64,000 nucleotides of DNA from the NCBI GenBank assembly GCA_024346935.1, contig AP024878.1:372001-436000 (forward strand). Direction: 5' to 3'. Position 1 is the first letter of the stretch, and each line of letters begins with the position of its first letter. Under the pieces are notes generated by a model, which ran no database searches, was not told where the DNA came from, and saw nothing but the letters and a program-made list of their open reading frames with translations. Both the position numbers and the translations under genes were made by a program. The DNA comes from Vibrio inusitatus. GTDB lineage: Bacteria; Pseudomonadota; Gammaproteobacteria; Enterobacterales; Vibrionaceae. This document shows positions 8,998-18,625 of this stretch, piece after piece.

Positions 8998-10830
8998 TTA
9001 CTCAACGGTAACCGCTTTTGCTAGGTTACGAGGTTGGTCTACGTCGGTACCTTTGATCAATGCTACATGGTATGACAGTAGTTGCATTGGAACCGTGTAG
9101 AAGATAGGTGCCGTAATTTCATTTACATGAGGCATCTTGATGATCTTCATGTTTTCATCACTTTCAAAGCCCGCTTTTTCGTCTGCAAATACATATAGCA
9201 GACCGCCACGTGCACGTACTTCTTCAACATTAGACTTCAGCTTCTCAAGAAGTTCGTTGTTTGGAGCAATAACTACTACAGGCATATCTGCATCAATTAG
9301 AGCAAGAGGGCCGTGCTTCAATTCACCTGCCGCATATGCTTCAGCATGAATGTAAGAGATCTCTTTTAGTTTAAGAGACGCTTCCATCGCAATTGGGTAG
9401 TACTCACCGCGGCCTAAGAATAACGTATGGTGCTTGTCAGCGAAGTCAGGAGCCAAAGCTTCGATTTCTTTATCAAACGCTAGTGCTTTCTCAATCGCAG
9501 TCGGTAGTTCATGTAAAGCTTGAACAATTTCTGCTTCACGTGCTGAATCCACGCGACCTTGCAGTCGACCAATAGATACAACCATCATTAGCATTGCTGC
9601 AAGTTGAGTGGTAAATGCTTTTGTTGAAGCAACACCGATCTCTGTTCCTGCGCGAGTCATGAAAGCAAAATCAGATTCACGAACAAGAGAAGAGCCTGCC
9701 ACGTTACAAATGGTCATTGCCGCCATGTAACCTTTTTCTTTTGCTAGGCGAAGTGCTGCTAGCGTATCGGCGGTTTCACCTGATTGAGAAAGAGTAACAA
9801 GTAGGCTGTTTGGACGAGTTACGAATTTGCGGTAGCGGAACTCAGAAGCGATTTCGACATCACAACTTACACCCGCAATAGATTCGAACCAGTAACGAGC
9901 AGCCATACCTGAGTTGTAAGAAGTACCACATGCAATGATTTGAACGTGTTCAACGTTGCTAAGAATTTCTTCTGCTTTAACGCCAATAGCATTGGTGATG
10001 ACTGAGTCTGCAGAGATACGACCTTCCATAGTGCTAATTAGCGCTGTAGGTTGCTCGAAGATCTCTTTTTGCATGAAGTGGCGGTATTTACCTTTGTCAC
10101 CTGCATCGTGTTCAGCGTTAGATTCGTGCTCTTCACGCTCAACTGGATTGCCTTCGATGTCAAAGATAGACACGTCACGACGTGTGATCTCTGCAATGTC
10201 ACCTTCTTCTAGATAGATGAAGCGACGAGTTACGTTAAGCAGTGCTAGCTGATCTGATGCAAGGAAGTTCTCACCTACACCTAAACCAATCACAATTGGG
10301 CTACCAGAGCGAGCGACAACAATACGGCTAGGGTCTTTGCGATCAACCGCTACTGTGCCGTAAGCGCCATCAAGTTGTTTAGCGGTTTTTTGTAGCGCCT
10401 CAACAAGAGAAGCTGATGTTCTTAATTCCCACTCAACTAGATGAGCAATAACTTCAGTGTCTGTTTGAGAAGTAAATACATAGCCACGGCCAACGAGCAG
10501 TTCACGTAGTTCTTCGTGGTTTTCGATGATGCCATTGTGTACAACAGCAATATCACCAGACATATGAGGGTGTGCGTTCACTTCACTTGGCTCACCGTGA
10601 GTCGCCCAGCGAGTGTGTGCGATACCTGTGCCACCTAGAACGTTTTGTGCATCTACAGCGTCTGCAAGTTCTTGAACTTTACCTAAACGGCGAACTCGAG
10701 TTAGGTTTGAATCTGCGTCTACCACAGCAACGCCAGCTGAGTCGTAACCGCGGTATTCAAGACGACGTAGGCCTTCTACAAGGATTTCTGCTACATCACG
10801 CTGTGCTACTGCACCAACAATTCCACACAT
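8998..10830 (-). CDS. glmS: Glutamine--fructose-6-phosphate aminotransferase (isomerizing)
   Basis: Makes glucosamine-6-phosphate from fructose-6-phosphate and glutamine, the entry to UDP-GlcNAc and the cell wall. The 610-aa protein starts MCGIVGA, exposing the nucleophile Cys of the class II glutaminase domain (about 1-240). Two SIS sugar-isomerase domains follow (about 285-420 and 455-600), with [13 protein letters not shown] and the C-terminal lid [13 protein letters not shown]. It lies 55 bp after a DeoR-family gene on the same strand; the divergent nagB encodes the opposing catabolic enzyme. Confidence 0.97.
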   Translation of the reverse strand: MCGIVGAVAQRDVAEILVEGLRRLEYRGYDSAGVAVVDADSNLTRVRRLGKVQELADAVDAQNVLGGTGIAHTRWATHGEPSEVNAHPHMSGDIAVVHNGIIENHEELRELLVGRGYVFTSQTDTEVIAHLVEWELRTSASLVEALQKTAKQLDGAYGTVAVDRKDPSRIVVARSGSPIVIGLGVGENFLASDQLALLNVTRRFIYLEEGDIAEITRRDVSIFDIEGNPVEREEHESNAEHDAGDKGKYRHFMQKEIFEQPTALISTMEGRISADSVITNAIGVKAEEILSNVEHVQIIACGTSYNSGMAARYWFESIAGVSCDVEIASEFRYRKFVTRPNSLLVTLSQSGETADTLAALRLAKEKGYMAAMTICNVAGSSLVRESDFAFMTRAGTEIGVASTKAFTTQLAAMLMMVVSIGRLQGRVDSAREAEIVQALHELPTAIEKALAFDKEIEALAPDFADKHHTLFLGRGEYYPIAMEASLKLKEISYIHAEAYAAGELKHGPLALIDADMPVVVIAPNNELLEKLKSNVEEVRARGGLLYVFADEKAGFESDENMKIIKMPHVNEITAPIFYTVPMQLLSYHVALIKGTDVDQPRNLAKAVTVE

Positions 10831-10885
10831 GTTTTATTCTCCAGTTTGTCTTTGCATATGCAGCAAAGACGATAGTAGTTTTAAT

Positions 10886-11659
10886 TTAATTGGCTGCTCG
10901 AATAACGCGAACAGCTTTTGATTCGATTATTTGTTTGTATTCGTCAGACAGGTTTTTATCGGTCACTACGATATCGATACTATCCCAAGCAAGTTCTAGG
11001 TTGGGAATTCGACGTCCAATCTTGTCTGACTCAATCATGACGATGACCTGACGAGATACCTCTGCCATCACGCGACTTAAGCCAATGAGTTCATTAAAAG
11101 TAGTCGTACCTCGTTCAAGGTCGATTCCATCGGCGCCAACAAATAGTTGGTCAAAATCGTATGAACGCAGAGCAGCCTCGGCGACTTGGCCTTGAAATGA
11201 GTCTGAATGCGCATCCCAGGTGCCACCTGTCATTAATAGAGTAGGTTCACTTTCTAGTTCATTGAGCGCATTAGCTGCGGTCAAAGAGTTAGTCATTACC
11301 ACTAAGCCTTTCTTTGTGCTGAGCTTAGAAATAAGGGCCCCAGTGGTGCTACCACTATCAATTAATATTCGATTGTGGTCACGAACCAAGGAGGCAGCAA
11401 CTGACGCTAGAGATAACTTTTCTTCTGAAACGAGTATATTGAGTTCTTCCGCTACCGTTTCTGTTGGGATAGAGACTGCGCCACCATAGCGACGAAGTAA
11501 TTGTCCACTTTGTTCTAACGATGCGAGGTCTTTACGAATAGTAACTTCTGACGTATCAAAGCGCTTTGCTAGTTCCTCAACAGTCACTTCGCCTTGTTCT
11601 TCCACAAGGGAGGCGATAGCACTGCGTCGAATTTGAGTATTTCGTTTCGTCATATTCAT
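10886..11659 (-). CDS. DeoR-family transcriptional regulator of amino-sugar genes
   Basis: The 257-aa protein has an N-terminal DeoR winged helix (about 5-60; EVTVEELAKRFDTSEVTIRKDL and LLRRYGG) and a C-terminal sugar-phosphate sensor of the DeoR/isomerase type (DSGSTTGALISKL, LFVGADGIDLERGTTTFNE). It is first in an operon with glmS and divergent from nagB, so the effector is probably an amino-sugar phosphate; that is inference. Direct repeats of TTTCGTTTCG overlap its own start and suggest autoregulation. The same arrangement upstream of glmS is known in other vibrios. Confidence 0.85.
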   Translation of the reverse strand: MNMTKRNTQIRRSAIASLVEEQGEVTVEELAKRFDTSEVTIRKDLASLEQSGQLLRRYGGAVSIPTETVAEELNILVSEEKLSLASVAASLVRDHNRILIDSGSTTGALISKLSTKKGLVVMTNSLTAANALNELESEPTLLMTGGTWDAHSDSFQGQVAEAALRSYDFDQLFVGADGIDLERGTTTFNELIGLSRVMAEVSRQVIVMIESDKIGRRIPNLELAWDSIDIVVTDKNLSDEYKQIIESKAVRVIRAAN

Positions 11660-11674
11660 AATCTTTCGTTTCGG
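11640..11674. promoter_or_regulatory. Direct-repeat operator candidate over the DeoR gene start
   Basis: The 10-mer TTTCGTTTCG occurs at 11640-11649 and again at 11664-11673, 24 bp apart, flanking the regulator's start codon. CTTTC-type direct repeats are the known binding style of AgaR and related DeoR proteins. I infer an autoregulatory operator for the adjacent DeoR-family protein. Confidence 0.5.
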
Positions 11675-11827
11675 GTGGTAGATTCTTTCATATCGAAACT
11701 TAAATGTCTACAATTCGAAAGCTAGATGGGTGAAGGGCTTGTATGCTTCGTCACAAAAGTTGCTGTTATTCATAAATCTCAACGCATAATTCTCGCTGAG
11801 AATTATGGAGTGGTTTATTGTTGCTAT

Positions 11828-11842
11828 CTTTCGTTTTGAAAG
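11828..11842. promoter_or_regulatory. Operator candidate upstream of nagB
   Basis: CTTTCGTTTTGAAAG matches the repeats at the DeoR gene start and also has 5-bp inverted ends (CTTTC/GAAAG). Another partial copy, CTTTCATATCGAAAC, is at 11685-11699. These sit in the 337-bp divergent region between the DeoR gene and nagB. NagC is an alternative binder. Confidence 0.45.
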
Positions 11843-11996
11843 GGAATGAAAGGACACTAATTGAGTAATTAAGGGGAATTCTTTGGCGTTGATGGCTGAT
11901 CTAGGTCAAAAAATCACTAATAAGAGTTGGACAAAATGACCACTTATTTTACACTACAAAAAAACATTAAAACCCTAATTATTAAAAGGTAAAGTT

Positions 11997-12797
11997 ATGA
12001 GACTGATTCCGTTAAGCAATGCTGAAAAAGTAGGTAAGTGGGCTGCTCGTCATATCGTTGCAAGCATCAACAAGTTCCAACCAACAGCAGAGCGACCATT
12101 TGTACTTGGTCTACCAACTGGTGGCACTCCACTAACCACTTATAAAGCGCTAATTGACTTATATAAAGCGGGCGAAGTGAGCTTCAAGAATGTTGTTACC
12201 TTCAATATGGACGAGTACGTGGGCATTGATCCTGAGCATCCAGAGTCTTATCGCTCTTTCATGTACAACAACTTTTTCAATCATGTTGATGTCCAAGACG
12301 AAAACATCAACCTGCTTGATGGCTTAGCTGATGATATTGATGCTCATTGTGCTGCATACGAAGCGAAAATGAAGTCTTACGGTAAAATTAACTTATTCAT
12401 GGGTGGCGTTGGCATTGATGGGCACATCGCATTCAATGAGCCTGGTTCATCTCTATCATCACGCACACGTATTAAGACTCTAACGGAAGATACTCGCATT
12501 GCGAACTCTCGTTTCTTTGATGGTGACATCAATCAAGTTCCGAAATACGCACTTACTATTGGTGTTGCTACTTTGCTTGATGCTGAAGAAGTGATGATTC
12601 TTTCTCTTGGTCACAATAAAGCACAAGCATTGCAGATGGCAGTTGAAGGCAGTGTAAACCACATGTGGACAGTGACAGCTCTACAACTTCATAATAAGGC
12701 AATCATTGTTGCTGATGAACCTGCACAACAAGAACTTAAAGTGAAGACGGTTAAATACTTTAACGAGCTAGAAGCTGAGAACATTAAAGATTTATAA
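11997..12797 (+). CDS. nagB: Glucosamine-6-phosphate deaminase
   Basis: Converts glucosamine-6-phosphate to fructose-6-phosphate plus ammonia, the committed catabolic step for GlcNAc and chitin sugars. The 266-aa length equals E. coli NagB. Motifs are [25 protein letters not shown] (general base Asp) and [17 protein letters not shown] (catalytic Asp/His/Glu). An AAAGGTAAAGTT ribosome site precedes the ATG. It is monocistronic, divergent from the DeoR-glmS pair and closed by a bidirectional terminator. Confidence 0.97.
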   Translation: MRLIPLSNAEKVGKWAARHIVASINKFQPTAERPFVLGLPTGGTPLTTYKALIDLYKAGEVSFKNVVTFNMDEYVGIDPEHPESYRSFMYNNFFNHVDVQDENINLLDGLADDIDAHCAAYEAKMKSYGKINLFMGGVGIDGHIAFNEPGSSLSSRTRIKTLTEDTRIANSRFFDGDINQVPKYALTIGVATLLDAEEVMILSLGHNKAQALQMAVEGSVNHMWTVTALQLHNKAIIVADEPAQQELKVKTVKYFNELEAENIKDL

Positions 12798-12832
12798 GCT
12801 TAGTTAGATTGAAAAAACCTGATTTCAGAGAA

Positions 12833-12860
12833 TAAAAAAACCACCGTAAGGTGGTTTTTT
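12833..12860. terminator. Bidirectional terminator between nagB and mtlR
   Basis: CCACC (12841-12845), loop GTAA, GGTGG (12850-12854), with A-run before and T-run after. It serves nagB on the plus strand and mtlR on the minus strand. Confidence 0.9.
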
Positions 12861-12863
12861 GTT

Positions 12864-13400
12864 TTAAGACGTTAAATCATTTTCACGGCAGAGTTTATTG
12901 ATGATATCCGTGATGGCCAACACAAGGGTAGAGCGTACTCTCTGGAAATGTCGAGTTAGAAACATATCTAACGTTGCGCCACTCATGCCATCAGCAAGGA
13001 CCGCATTAAACTCAAGTGGCATAATCCCTTTAATGGAGTTGATCTTATTGAGCTCGAACAACACATCAACTTCAGTGAAGCTAACTTCTTCTCCTTGAAT
13101 TTTAGCCCATTCCCTTAATGTTACGAAGATGTCTATATCGTCGTAGATTTCTTTGGAAATACTGCCTAATCCTAATAAGAGCTTGGTTCTTACTTGGATT
13201 TCACCTAACGGACCATCGTTAGTTAATAGAGGATCAACCACAAATTTTACCGCATAATCATCTTTGAAAAAGATACTCTTAAGCAATGCATCGACGGTAT
13301 CGTCTAATGCATCATAGGCAGTTAGCAGGCACTCGTGAGCGCTTTCTGCTTCAGAAAGGGCCTCTAGGAGATCTGTTTCATGCTCAGGAGTTATGGGCAT
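12864..13400 (-). CDS. mtlR: MtlR family mannitol operon regulator
   Basis: Repressor-like modulator of mannitol genes; all helical, without a classical helix-turn-helix. The ATG at 13400 (MPITPEHETDLLEAL) is preferred over an in-frame TTG eight codons upstream, giving 178 aa, close to the usual MtlR length. Family features seen are LTAYDALDDTVDALLKSIF, LKTK-type GSISKEIYDDI and the C-terminal RHFQRVRSTLVLAITDI. Third gene of mtlA-mtlD-mtlR, after an intercistronic terminator-like hairpin. Confidence 0.9.
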   Translation of the reverse strand: MPITPEHETDLLEALSEAESAHECLLTAYDALDDTVDALLKSIFFKDDYAVKFVVDPLLTNDGPLGEIQVRTKLLLGLGSISKEIYDDIDIFVTLREWAKIQGEEVSFTEVDVLFELNKINSIKGIMPLEFNAVLADGMSGATLDMFLTRHFQRVRSTLVLAITDIINKLCRENDLTS

Positions 13401-13426
13401 ACTACTCTTATTGTTGTGGGGCAAAA

Positions 13427-13457
13427 ATTAAAAGGTACCCCATAAGAGGCACCTTTG
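13427..13457 (-). terminator. Hairpin between mtlD and mtlR
   Basis: On the minus strand AAAGGTGCC pairs imperfectly with GGGGTACCTTT and is followed by TAATTTTT. It is a likely partial terminator that lowers mtlR expression relative to mtlAD. Confidence 0.55.
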
Positions 13458-13464
13458 GTTTGGA

Positions 13465-14613
13465 TCATTTAATCGCTAGGTAAGCTTGTTCTGCTAGTTT
13501 AACAACTTCAGCGTCAATATTCAGCTCAGAGTAGTGTGCTAATGTCTCAGCAAAGCCTTTTTCAGCAAACATAGCCTGAAGCTCAACTGCTTGTGGATCG
13601 TCATCATTCTTATAATGGAACGCAGCGGCAATGCCTTTTAAAAGGTGTTTGTTTGGTAGGCTGTACTCTAGAGTGCCGTTAAGAGGCTTAATCAAACGAT
13701 CTTGAGGGCTTAGCTTACGAATAGGCTGGCGACCTACGCGATCAACTTCATCACGAAGGAACGGGTTAGCGAATCGACCAAGAATCTTTTGAATGTAAGC
13801 TGCATGAGCTTCTGGATCGAAGCCGTAGCGACGAATCAATACTTCACCACTTTCTTCCATTGCCGCTTTTACTTCAGCAAGAATTGCAGGGTCTTCGATA
13901 GAGTCTTTGATGGTTTCGTGACCAGCAAGAACGCCAAGGTATGCTGTGATTAAATGGCCGGTATTAAGGGTAAATAATTTGCGCTCAACAAATGCCATTA
14001 GGTTATCTGTGCATTCCATTCCTGGGATGTTAGGAATCTCACCCTTGAATTGAGTTTGATCTACAATCCACTCACTAAAGGTTTCAACAGTCACTGCTAG
14101 TGGATCAGTTTCGCCTTCTTCTGCTGGTGGAACGATGCGGTCTACTGCTGAATCAACAAAACCTACAAATTGGTCCGCTTTAGCTTTTACTTCATCATCT
14201 AGGTGGGCGTAAACTGCTTCTTTAAGCTGAGTCGTACCACGCACCATATTTTCACAAGCAATGATATTTAGTGGCGCTTCGTTACCTTGTGAGAAACGCA
14301 GTTCAAGGCCTTGTGCGATGGTCTTTGATATGATGTTTAGAACTGTTGGACCTACAGCAGTTGTCACCATATCTGACTCTGCAATGCAGTTCACAACTTC
14401 AGGGCTAGTTGAGTAAACTGCCGTTACGTTTGAAACGGTGTCTACAACACAATCCGCGCCAACAACCTTAACTGAATACTCATTTCGCTCGATAAGAGCG
14501 TTCACTACAGTTTCATTTACATCTGCAAATGTCACAGCGATACCAGCATCAGCAAGTAGCTTCCCGATAAAACCACGACCAATGTTACCTGCGCCAAAAT
14601 GTAAAGCTTTCAT
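13465..14613 (-). CDS. mtlD: Mannitol-1-phosphate 5-dehydrogenase
   Basis: NAD-dependent oxidation of mannitol-1-phosphate to fructose-6-phosphate. The 382-aa length fits E. coli MtlD. The Rossmann motif [14 protein letters not shown] is at the N-terminus, [11 protein letters not shown] mid-domain, and the substrate-site region [18 protein letters not shown] is intact. It is the middle gene of the mannitol operon, with 100 bp containing a strong hairpin between it and mtlA. Confidence 0.97.
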   Translation of the reverse strand: MKALHFGAGNIGRGFIGKLLADAGIAVTFADVNETVVNALIERNEYSVKVVGADCVVDTVSNVTAVYSTSPEVVNCIAESDMVTTAVGPTVLNIISKTIAQGLELRFSQGNEAPLNIIACENMVRGTTQLKEAVYAHLDDEVKAKADQFVGFVDSAVDRIVPPAEEGETDPLAVTVETFSEWIVDQTQFKGEIPNIPGMECTDNLMAFVERKLFTLNTGHLITAYLGVLAGHETIKDSIEDPAILAEVKAAMEESGEVLIRRYGFDPEAHAAYIQKILGRFANPFLRDEVDRVGRQPIRKLSPQDRLIKPLNGTLEYSLPNKHLLKGIAAAFHYKNDDDPQAVELQAMFAEKGFAETLAHYSELNIDAEVVKLAEQAYLAIK

Positions 14614-14640
14614 AACAGTACCTAACCAATAGAAATTAAT

Positions 14641-14682
14641 AAAAATAAAAAGGAGGCCAGCATAATAAGGGGAGCTGGCCTC
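14641..14682 (-). terminator. Strong hairpin/terminator between mtlA and mtlD
   Basis: GAGGCCAGC (14653-14661) and GCTGGCCTC (14674-14682) form a perfect 9-bp stem followed on the minus strand by CTTTTTATTTTTAT. This has the form of an intrinsic terminator and would make mtlD expression depend on readthrough. Confidence 0.7.
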
Positions 14683-14713
14683 GTCACTTACTTAGGAGCG
14701 TGACTTAAAGCTT

Positions 14714-16600
14714 TTACTTTCCGTTGAGGATATTCAATACATCTTGAGGGTTAGATGTAGTCTTCAACAGTTCAACAGCCTCTTCGTCATCAAGTGAATT
14801 CGTGATAGCGGTGATTACTTGAATATGTTCGTCACCTTGTGCTGCGATACCAATTACCATCTTCGCAATATCATCTTCGTCTTCACCCCACTGAATACCT
14901 TCAGGGAATTGGCAGAACACGATGCCAGTGCTTTCTACATATTGTTTAGCTTCGATAGTGCCATGTGGTACAGCAATCGACTCACCTAGGTAGGTAGATA
15001 CAAGCTCTTCACGAGCAAGCATGCCGTCTACATATTCTGGGCGAACATTACCAAGCTTAACCAATTGTTCTCCCGCAAACCTGATAACTTCTTCTTTGGT
15101 TTTTGCTTGCATACCTAGAAAGATATTGTCGTTTGATAGCTTCAATGTACCTTGTTGCTCTGGCTCTTTTTTAGCAGTGGTTGGAGCTTCTGAAGCACCT
15201 TGAGCTTCTAGTAGCTGTGCAACTAGATTGTCGTATACAGCGCCGTCTAGGAAGTTAGACAGTGAAATATGGTAAGCACTATCAACAACTGAACGAGCAC
15301 GGTCTGTTAGATCTTTGTGTGTTACAACGATATCAACGTCTTGCGGTAGGTTATTGATTGCCAGATTGGTTACTGAGATATCGAGACCGGCTGCTTCTAC
15401 TTTCTTGCGTAGTAGACCTGCACCCATTGCACTTGAACCCATACCAGCGTCACACGCTACGATGATGTTCTTTACTGCTGACATGTTTACGTCAGCGTTT
15501 GCAGCTTGACCTTTAGAAGAAGCCTTCATGCCTTTCATTTGGCTCGCTGCTTTCTCTAAAGAGTCTTCTTCGTCGTCAGTTTGAGCCTGAGTTTTCATTA
15601 GTAGTGATGCAACAAGGAATGATACTGCTGCTGCTGCGACTACAGAAAGAATGACGCCAACGAATGAATCTTTAGGTGTCATGATTAGAACAGCAAAGAT
15701 AGAACCAGGTGAAGCTGGAGAGATCAGACCTGAGCTAAATACTACGTTAGTGAATACACCCGTCATACCACCTGCGATTACAGCAAGAATTAGACGAGGG
15801 TTCATCAATACGTATGGGAAGTAGATTTCGTGAATACCACCAAAGAAGTGGATGATAGAAGCACCCGCAGCAGATTGCTTAGCATTGCCTTTACCAAATA
15901 CCATGTACGCTAGAAGTAGACCAAGACCTGGGCCTGGGTTCGCTTCAATTAGGAAGAAGATTGAACGGCCTAGCTCTTCAGACTGCTGAACGCCTAGTGG
16001 AGTAAAGATACCGTGGTTGATTGCATTGTTTAAGAACAGGATCTTTGCAGGCTCTACGAAAATAGAGGCTAAAGGAAGTAGGCCAGCATTTACCATTACA
16101 TCTACACCAGCAGCCAGTGCTGAAGATAGAAGTTTAACAGCAGGACCAATCACTAAGAAAGCTAGGATGGCGCAAATCATACCAACGATGCCGGCAGAGA
16201 AGTTGTTTACCAACATTTCAAAACCGCTCTTCACTTTACCGTGAACCGCAGCGTCAAATCTCTTAATTGCTAGGCCGCCTAAAGGACCTACGATCATTGC
16301 ACCCATAAACATTGGGATGTCAGTACCAACGATGACACCCATAGTAGTGATAGCACCTACTACTGCACCGCGATCTCCACCGACCATTTTACCACCTGTA
16401 TAACCGATTAAGAGCGGTAGAAGGTAGGTAATCATAGGACCAACCATAGCAGCTAACGTTTCGTTAGGGATCCAGCCTGTTGGAATGAATAGAGCGGTAA
16501 TGAAACCCCAAGCAATGAATGCCCCAATATTAGGCATAACCATGTTGGAGAGGAAACGACCAAAGTTCTGTACTTTGATCTTAGCTTCGGGAGATAGCAT
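14714..16600 (-). CDS. mtlA: PTS mannitol transporter subunit EIICBA
   Basis: Imports mannitol and phosphorylates it to mannitol-1-phosphate in the inner membrane. The 628-aa protein has the full C-B-A order: membrane EIIC (about 1-340, with the substrate motif GGIHEIYFPYV around Glu258), EIIB with phosphocysteine Cys383 in VACDAGMGSSAMG, and EIIA with phosphohistidine His546 in SIAVPHGTIEAK. First gene of the mtl operon. Upstream CRP-like sites fit catabolite control. Confidence 0.97.
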   Translation of the reverse strand: MLSPEAKIKVQNFGRFLSNMVMPNIGAFIAWGFITALFIPTGWIPNETLAAMVGPMITYLLPLLIGYTGGKMVGGDRGAVVGAITTMGVIVGTDIPMFMGAMIVGPLGGLAIKRFDAAVHGKVKSGFEMLVNNFSAGIVGMICAILAFLVIGPAVKLLSSALAAGVDVMVNAGLLPLASIFVEPAKILFLNNAINHGIFTPLGVQQSEELGRSIFFLIEANPGPGLGLLLAYMVFGKGNAKQSAAGASIIHFFGGIHEIYFPYVLMNPRLILAVIAGGMTGVFTNVVFSSGLISPASPGSIFAVLIMTPKDSFVGVILSVVAAAAVSFLVASLLMKTQAQTDDEEDSLEKAASQMKGMKASSKGQAANADVNMSAVKNIIVACDAGMGSSAMGAGLLRKKVEAAGLDISVTNLAINNLPQDVDIVVTHKDLTDRARSVVDSAYHISLSNFLDGAVYDNLVAQLLEAQGASEAPTTAKKEPEQQGTLKLSNDNIFLGMQAKTKEEVIRFAGEQLVKLGNVRPEYVDGMLAREELVSTYLGESIAVPHGTIEAKQYVESTGIVFCQFPEGIQWGEDEDDIAKMVIGIAAQGDEHIQVITAITNSLDDEEAVELLKTTSNPQDVLNILNGK

Positions 16601-16745
16601 AAGGGTAACCTCGTTTATTATTTGAGCCAGTTGGCAGTGTTGTTTTGTTTAACGTTGACAAAAATCTATCACATAAATTGGAAAACGCACGATTCACGCA
16701 TAATTTGTGATGGGGATCTCACTGCCATTGTTTGTGTTATTAATT

Positions 16746-16767
16746 AATGGTGATGCACATCACACAA
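16746..16767. promoter_or_regulatory. CRP-cAMP binding site candidate upstream of mtlA
   Basis: The core GTGAT-GCAC-ATCAC is a perfect palindrome matching the CRP consensus TGTGA-N6-TCACA at nine of ten positions. It lies about 150 bp upstream of the mtlA start codon. Confidence 0.7.
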
Positions 16768-16861
16768 AATGGGTGTCAGTAAATTACATAAGCCTACATG
16801 TGAGAATCAATCTCATTTGCAGGCGATTAAGATCACACTTTCTGTTCTTTGGCTGGAATAT

Positions 16862-16885
16862 TTAATGAGATCAAGGTCACATTTC
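16862..16885. promoter_or_regulatory. Second CRP-cAMP site candidate upstream of mtlA
   Basis: TGAGA (16866-16870), six bases, TCACA (16877-16881) with A/T-rich flanks matches the CRP consensus at nine of ten positions. It may act on mtlA or on a divergent transcript. Confidence 0.6.
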
Positions 16886-17172
16886 TTTTATTTCATACAT
16901 AATTACCATGAATTCATGAGTGATTTATAAGCACCTCTTGTGTGTATTGCAGGCGAAGTATGGTTGTCAGCAATATTTTGTAATTAAATTACATTGCTAG
17001 CAGGGTGATATTCTAAAAAGTGAGGATCTGCGTTTCAGCATGTGTGAATTCACAAGCGTATGTAGACTATTGGTTTTTGGTCTAGTTCCAGTTTTTATCA
17101 GCGCTCTAACTTGAACATTGTTTGTAGCACTTCTAGTTTTGAAATACAGATCAACTCATTCAAGGTGTGCAT

Positions 17173-17592
17173 ATGAGCCAACTGACTCCATATTTGTTTT
17201 TCTCAGGGAAATGCGAACAGGCCCTAAGTTTTTATTGTGATGTTTTCTCTGGCGAGGTTGTTTCACAGCAACTCTTCTCTGATGCCCCGCAGGTGATAGA
17301 AGGCGCTGAACCTCACTGGGTTATGCATGCCGAGTTTAAATGCGTTCACTTCTCACTGATGATGTCTGATGGTCTGAAAAGCACGGAGAGAGACGGACCT
17401 ATAGCTCTGTCTATTATGCTTGATGATATGAGTCAGCAGGCTGAGATATTTAATACGTTGGCACAAGAGGGGCAAGTGATTATGCCTCTAACCGATATGT
17501 TTTGGGGCGCACACTTCGGGCAGCTAGTTGATAAGTTTGGTATCCGTTGGATGCTCCACTGCCAAAATGATGTGGGTGCTAATAATCAATAG
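17173..17592 (+). CDS. VOC-family (PhnB/glyoxalase-like) protein
   Basis: A 139-aa single-domain protein from ATG 17173, with AAGG seven bases upstream. The sequence LTPYLFFSGKCEQALSFYCDVFSGEV and the C-terminal DMFWGAHFGQLVDKFGIRWML are typical of PhnB/DUF1338-like members of the vicinal-oxygen-chelate fold, often annotated as 3-demethylubiquinone methyltransferase-like or bleomycin-resistance-like. The substrate is not known. It stands alone between the mtl and tRNA regions. Confidence 0.85.
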   Translation: MSQLTPYLFFSGKCEQALSFYCDVFSGEVVSQQLFSDAPQVIEGAEPHWVMHAEFKCVHFSLMMSDGLKSTERDGPIALSIMLDDMSQQAEIFNTLAQEGQVIMPLTDMFWGAHFGQLVDKFGIRWMLHCQNDVGANNQ

Positions 17593-17672
17593 TGATTTGA
17601 TAATTGTATTGGCAACATGGAATATCTTTTTTCCTAAGTAGCCATGGCTCATCTTTAGATTTCGATAGATAC

Positions 17673-17702
17673 AAAAAAGCCCCAGTCCGAAGACTAGGGC
17701 TT
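17673..17702 (-). terminator. Terminator of tRNA operon 1
   Basis: AGCCCCAGTC pairs with GACTAGGGCT around CGAA/TTCG and is followed on the minus strand by TTTTTTGTATC. It lies just beyond the last tRNA-Asn. Near-identical copies recur at 18967-19230. Confidence 0.85.
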
Positions 17703-17708
17703 ATAATG

Positions 17709-17784
17709 TGGCTCCCCCTGCAAGACTTGAACTTGCGACATACGGATTAACAGTCCGCCGTTCTACCAACTGAACTAAGGGGGA
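17709..17784 (-). tRNA. tRNA-Asn (GTT)
   Basis: 76-nt cloverleaf with encoded CCA. Acceptor stem TCCCCCT/AGGGGGA, anticodon loop CTGTTAA with GTT, T-arm GTTCAAGTC. Last gene of the five-tRNA operon; identical to the copy at 17914. Confidence 0.97.
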
Positions 17785-17804
17785 ATTACTTTTAAGCAAA
17801 TAAA

Positions 17805-17881
<77 letters not shown>

Positions 17882-17913
17882 CCGTATCAATAGCCTAAGC
17901 TATTAACGAAAAA

Positions 17914-17989
17914 TGGCTCCCCCTGCAAGACTTGAACTTGCGACATACGGATTAACAGTCCGCCGTTCTACCAACTGAACTAAGGGGGA
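17914..17989 (-). tRNA. tRNA-Asn (GTT)
   Basis: 76 nt with encoded CCA, same sequence as the copy at 17709; part of the repeated Thr-Asn pair in tRNA operon 1. Confidence 0.97.
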
Positions 17990-18010
17990 ATTACTTTTAA
18001 AGTAAATAAA

Positions 18011-18086
<76 letters not shown>

Positions 18087-18132
18087 ACACTATATTTTTT
18101 TACTGATGTCTTAGACACCAACAATTAAATTG

Positions 18133-18208
18133 TGGTGCCCGGAGGCGGAATCGAACCACCGACACGAGGATTTTCAATCCTCTGCTCTACCGACTGAGCT
18201 ATCCGGGC
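18133..18208 (-). tRNA. tRNA-Phe (GAA)
   Basis: 76 nt with encoded CCA. Acceptor GCCCGGA/TCCGGGC, anticodon loop TTGAAAA with GAA. First gene of tRNA operon 1. Confidence 0.97.
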
Positions 18209-18218
18209 GACGGGGGGT

Positions 18219-18247
18219 ATTAAACGGTTTTTCGTTATTCAGGTCAA
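18219..18247 (-). promoter_or_regulatory. Promoter of tRNA operon 1
   Basis: On the minus strand: -35 TTGACC (18242-18247), 17-bp spacer, -10 TTTAAT (18219-18224), then a C-rich discriminator. A GC-rich discriminator is the mark of stringently controlled stable-RNA promoters. Confidence 0.85.
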
Positions 18248-18625
18248 CAAAAAAATGCAAAAAATATTCCGCTTGATGAAATTCTAGTCCGAAGCGTACG
18301 TTTTATGTATAAAAGAGCGCTTTTTTCACCAATTAATAACGAATTCTTTTCTTATTGCTACATTATTTTCTTATCGCATATAGGGTAGCGACTGATAAAC
18401 CTATGACTTAGCGATGATGATACAGAGATCGTACTGAGTAATAACTTATTGGTTGCTAACTGTGAGCATATCTTGAGATTAGTTGAGAGATAAGTTTTTG
18501 AGTGTTGGTTTATTGTACCTTTAAATAGTAGAGGTAAAGGGGGAACTCTTGAGATCTGAAATATTAAGTGGGCTTGATTTTGCTCTTGCGGGCTCACTAG
18601 TGCAAAGGCAATCAGTGTCATCTCT

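Larger units (their letters stand above)
16601..17172. promoter_or_regulatory. Long mtlA upstream region (promoter, leader, possible antisense sRNA)
   Basis: A 570-bp gene-free region upstream of mtlA. It carries at least two good CRP-like sites (listed separately), a weaker one at about 16706-16723 (TGTGAT..ATCTCAC) and a dyad TGAGA-ATCAA-TCTCA near 16800. In Vibrio cholerae the equivalent region encodes the MtlS sRNA antisense to the mtlA leader. Here that RNA would run on the plus strand, but I could not identify its promoter or terminator with confidence. Confidence 0.45.

Noticed and set aside
10572..10889. 105-aa plus-strand ORF opposite the glmS N-terminus
   Set aside because: Fully antisense to the conserved glutaminase domain and rich in Leu/Arg/His from GlmS codons; shadow frame.
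18358..18621. 87-aa minus-strand ORF between tRNA operon 1 and the repeats
   Set aside because: No recognisable family, no ribosome site, low-complexity composition; looks like chance.
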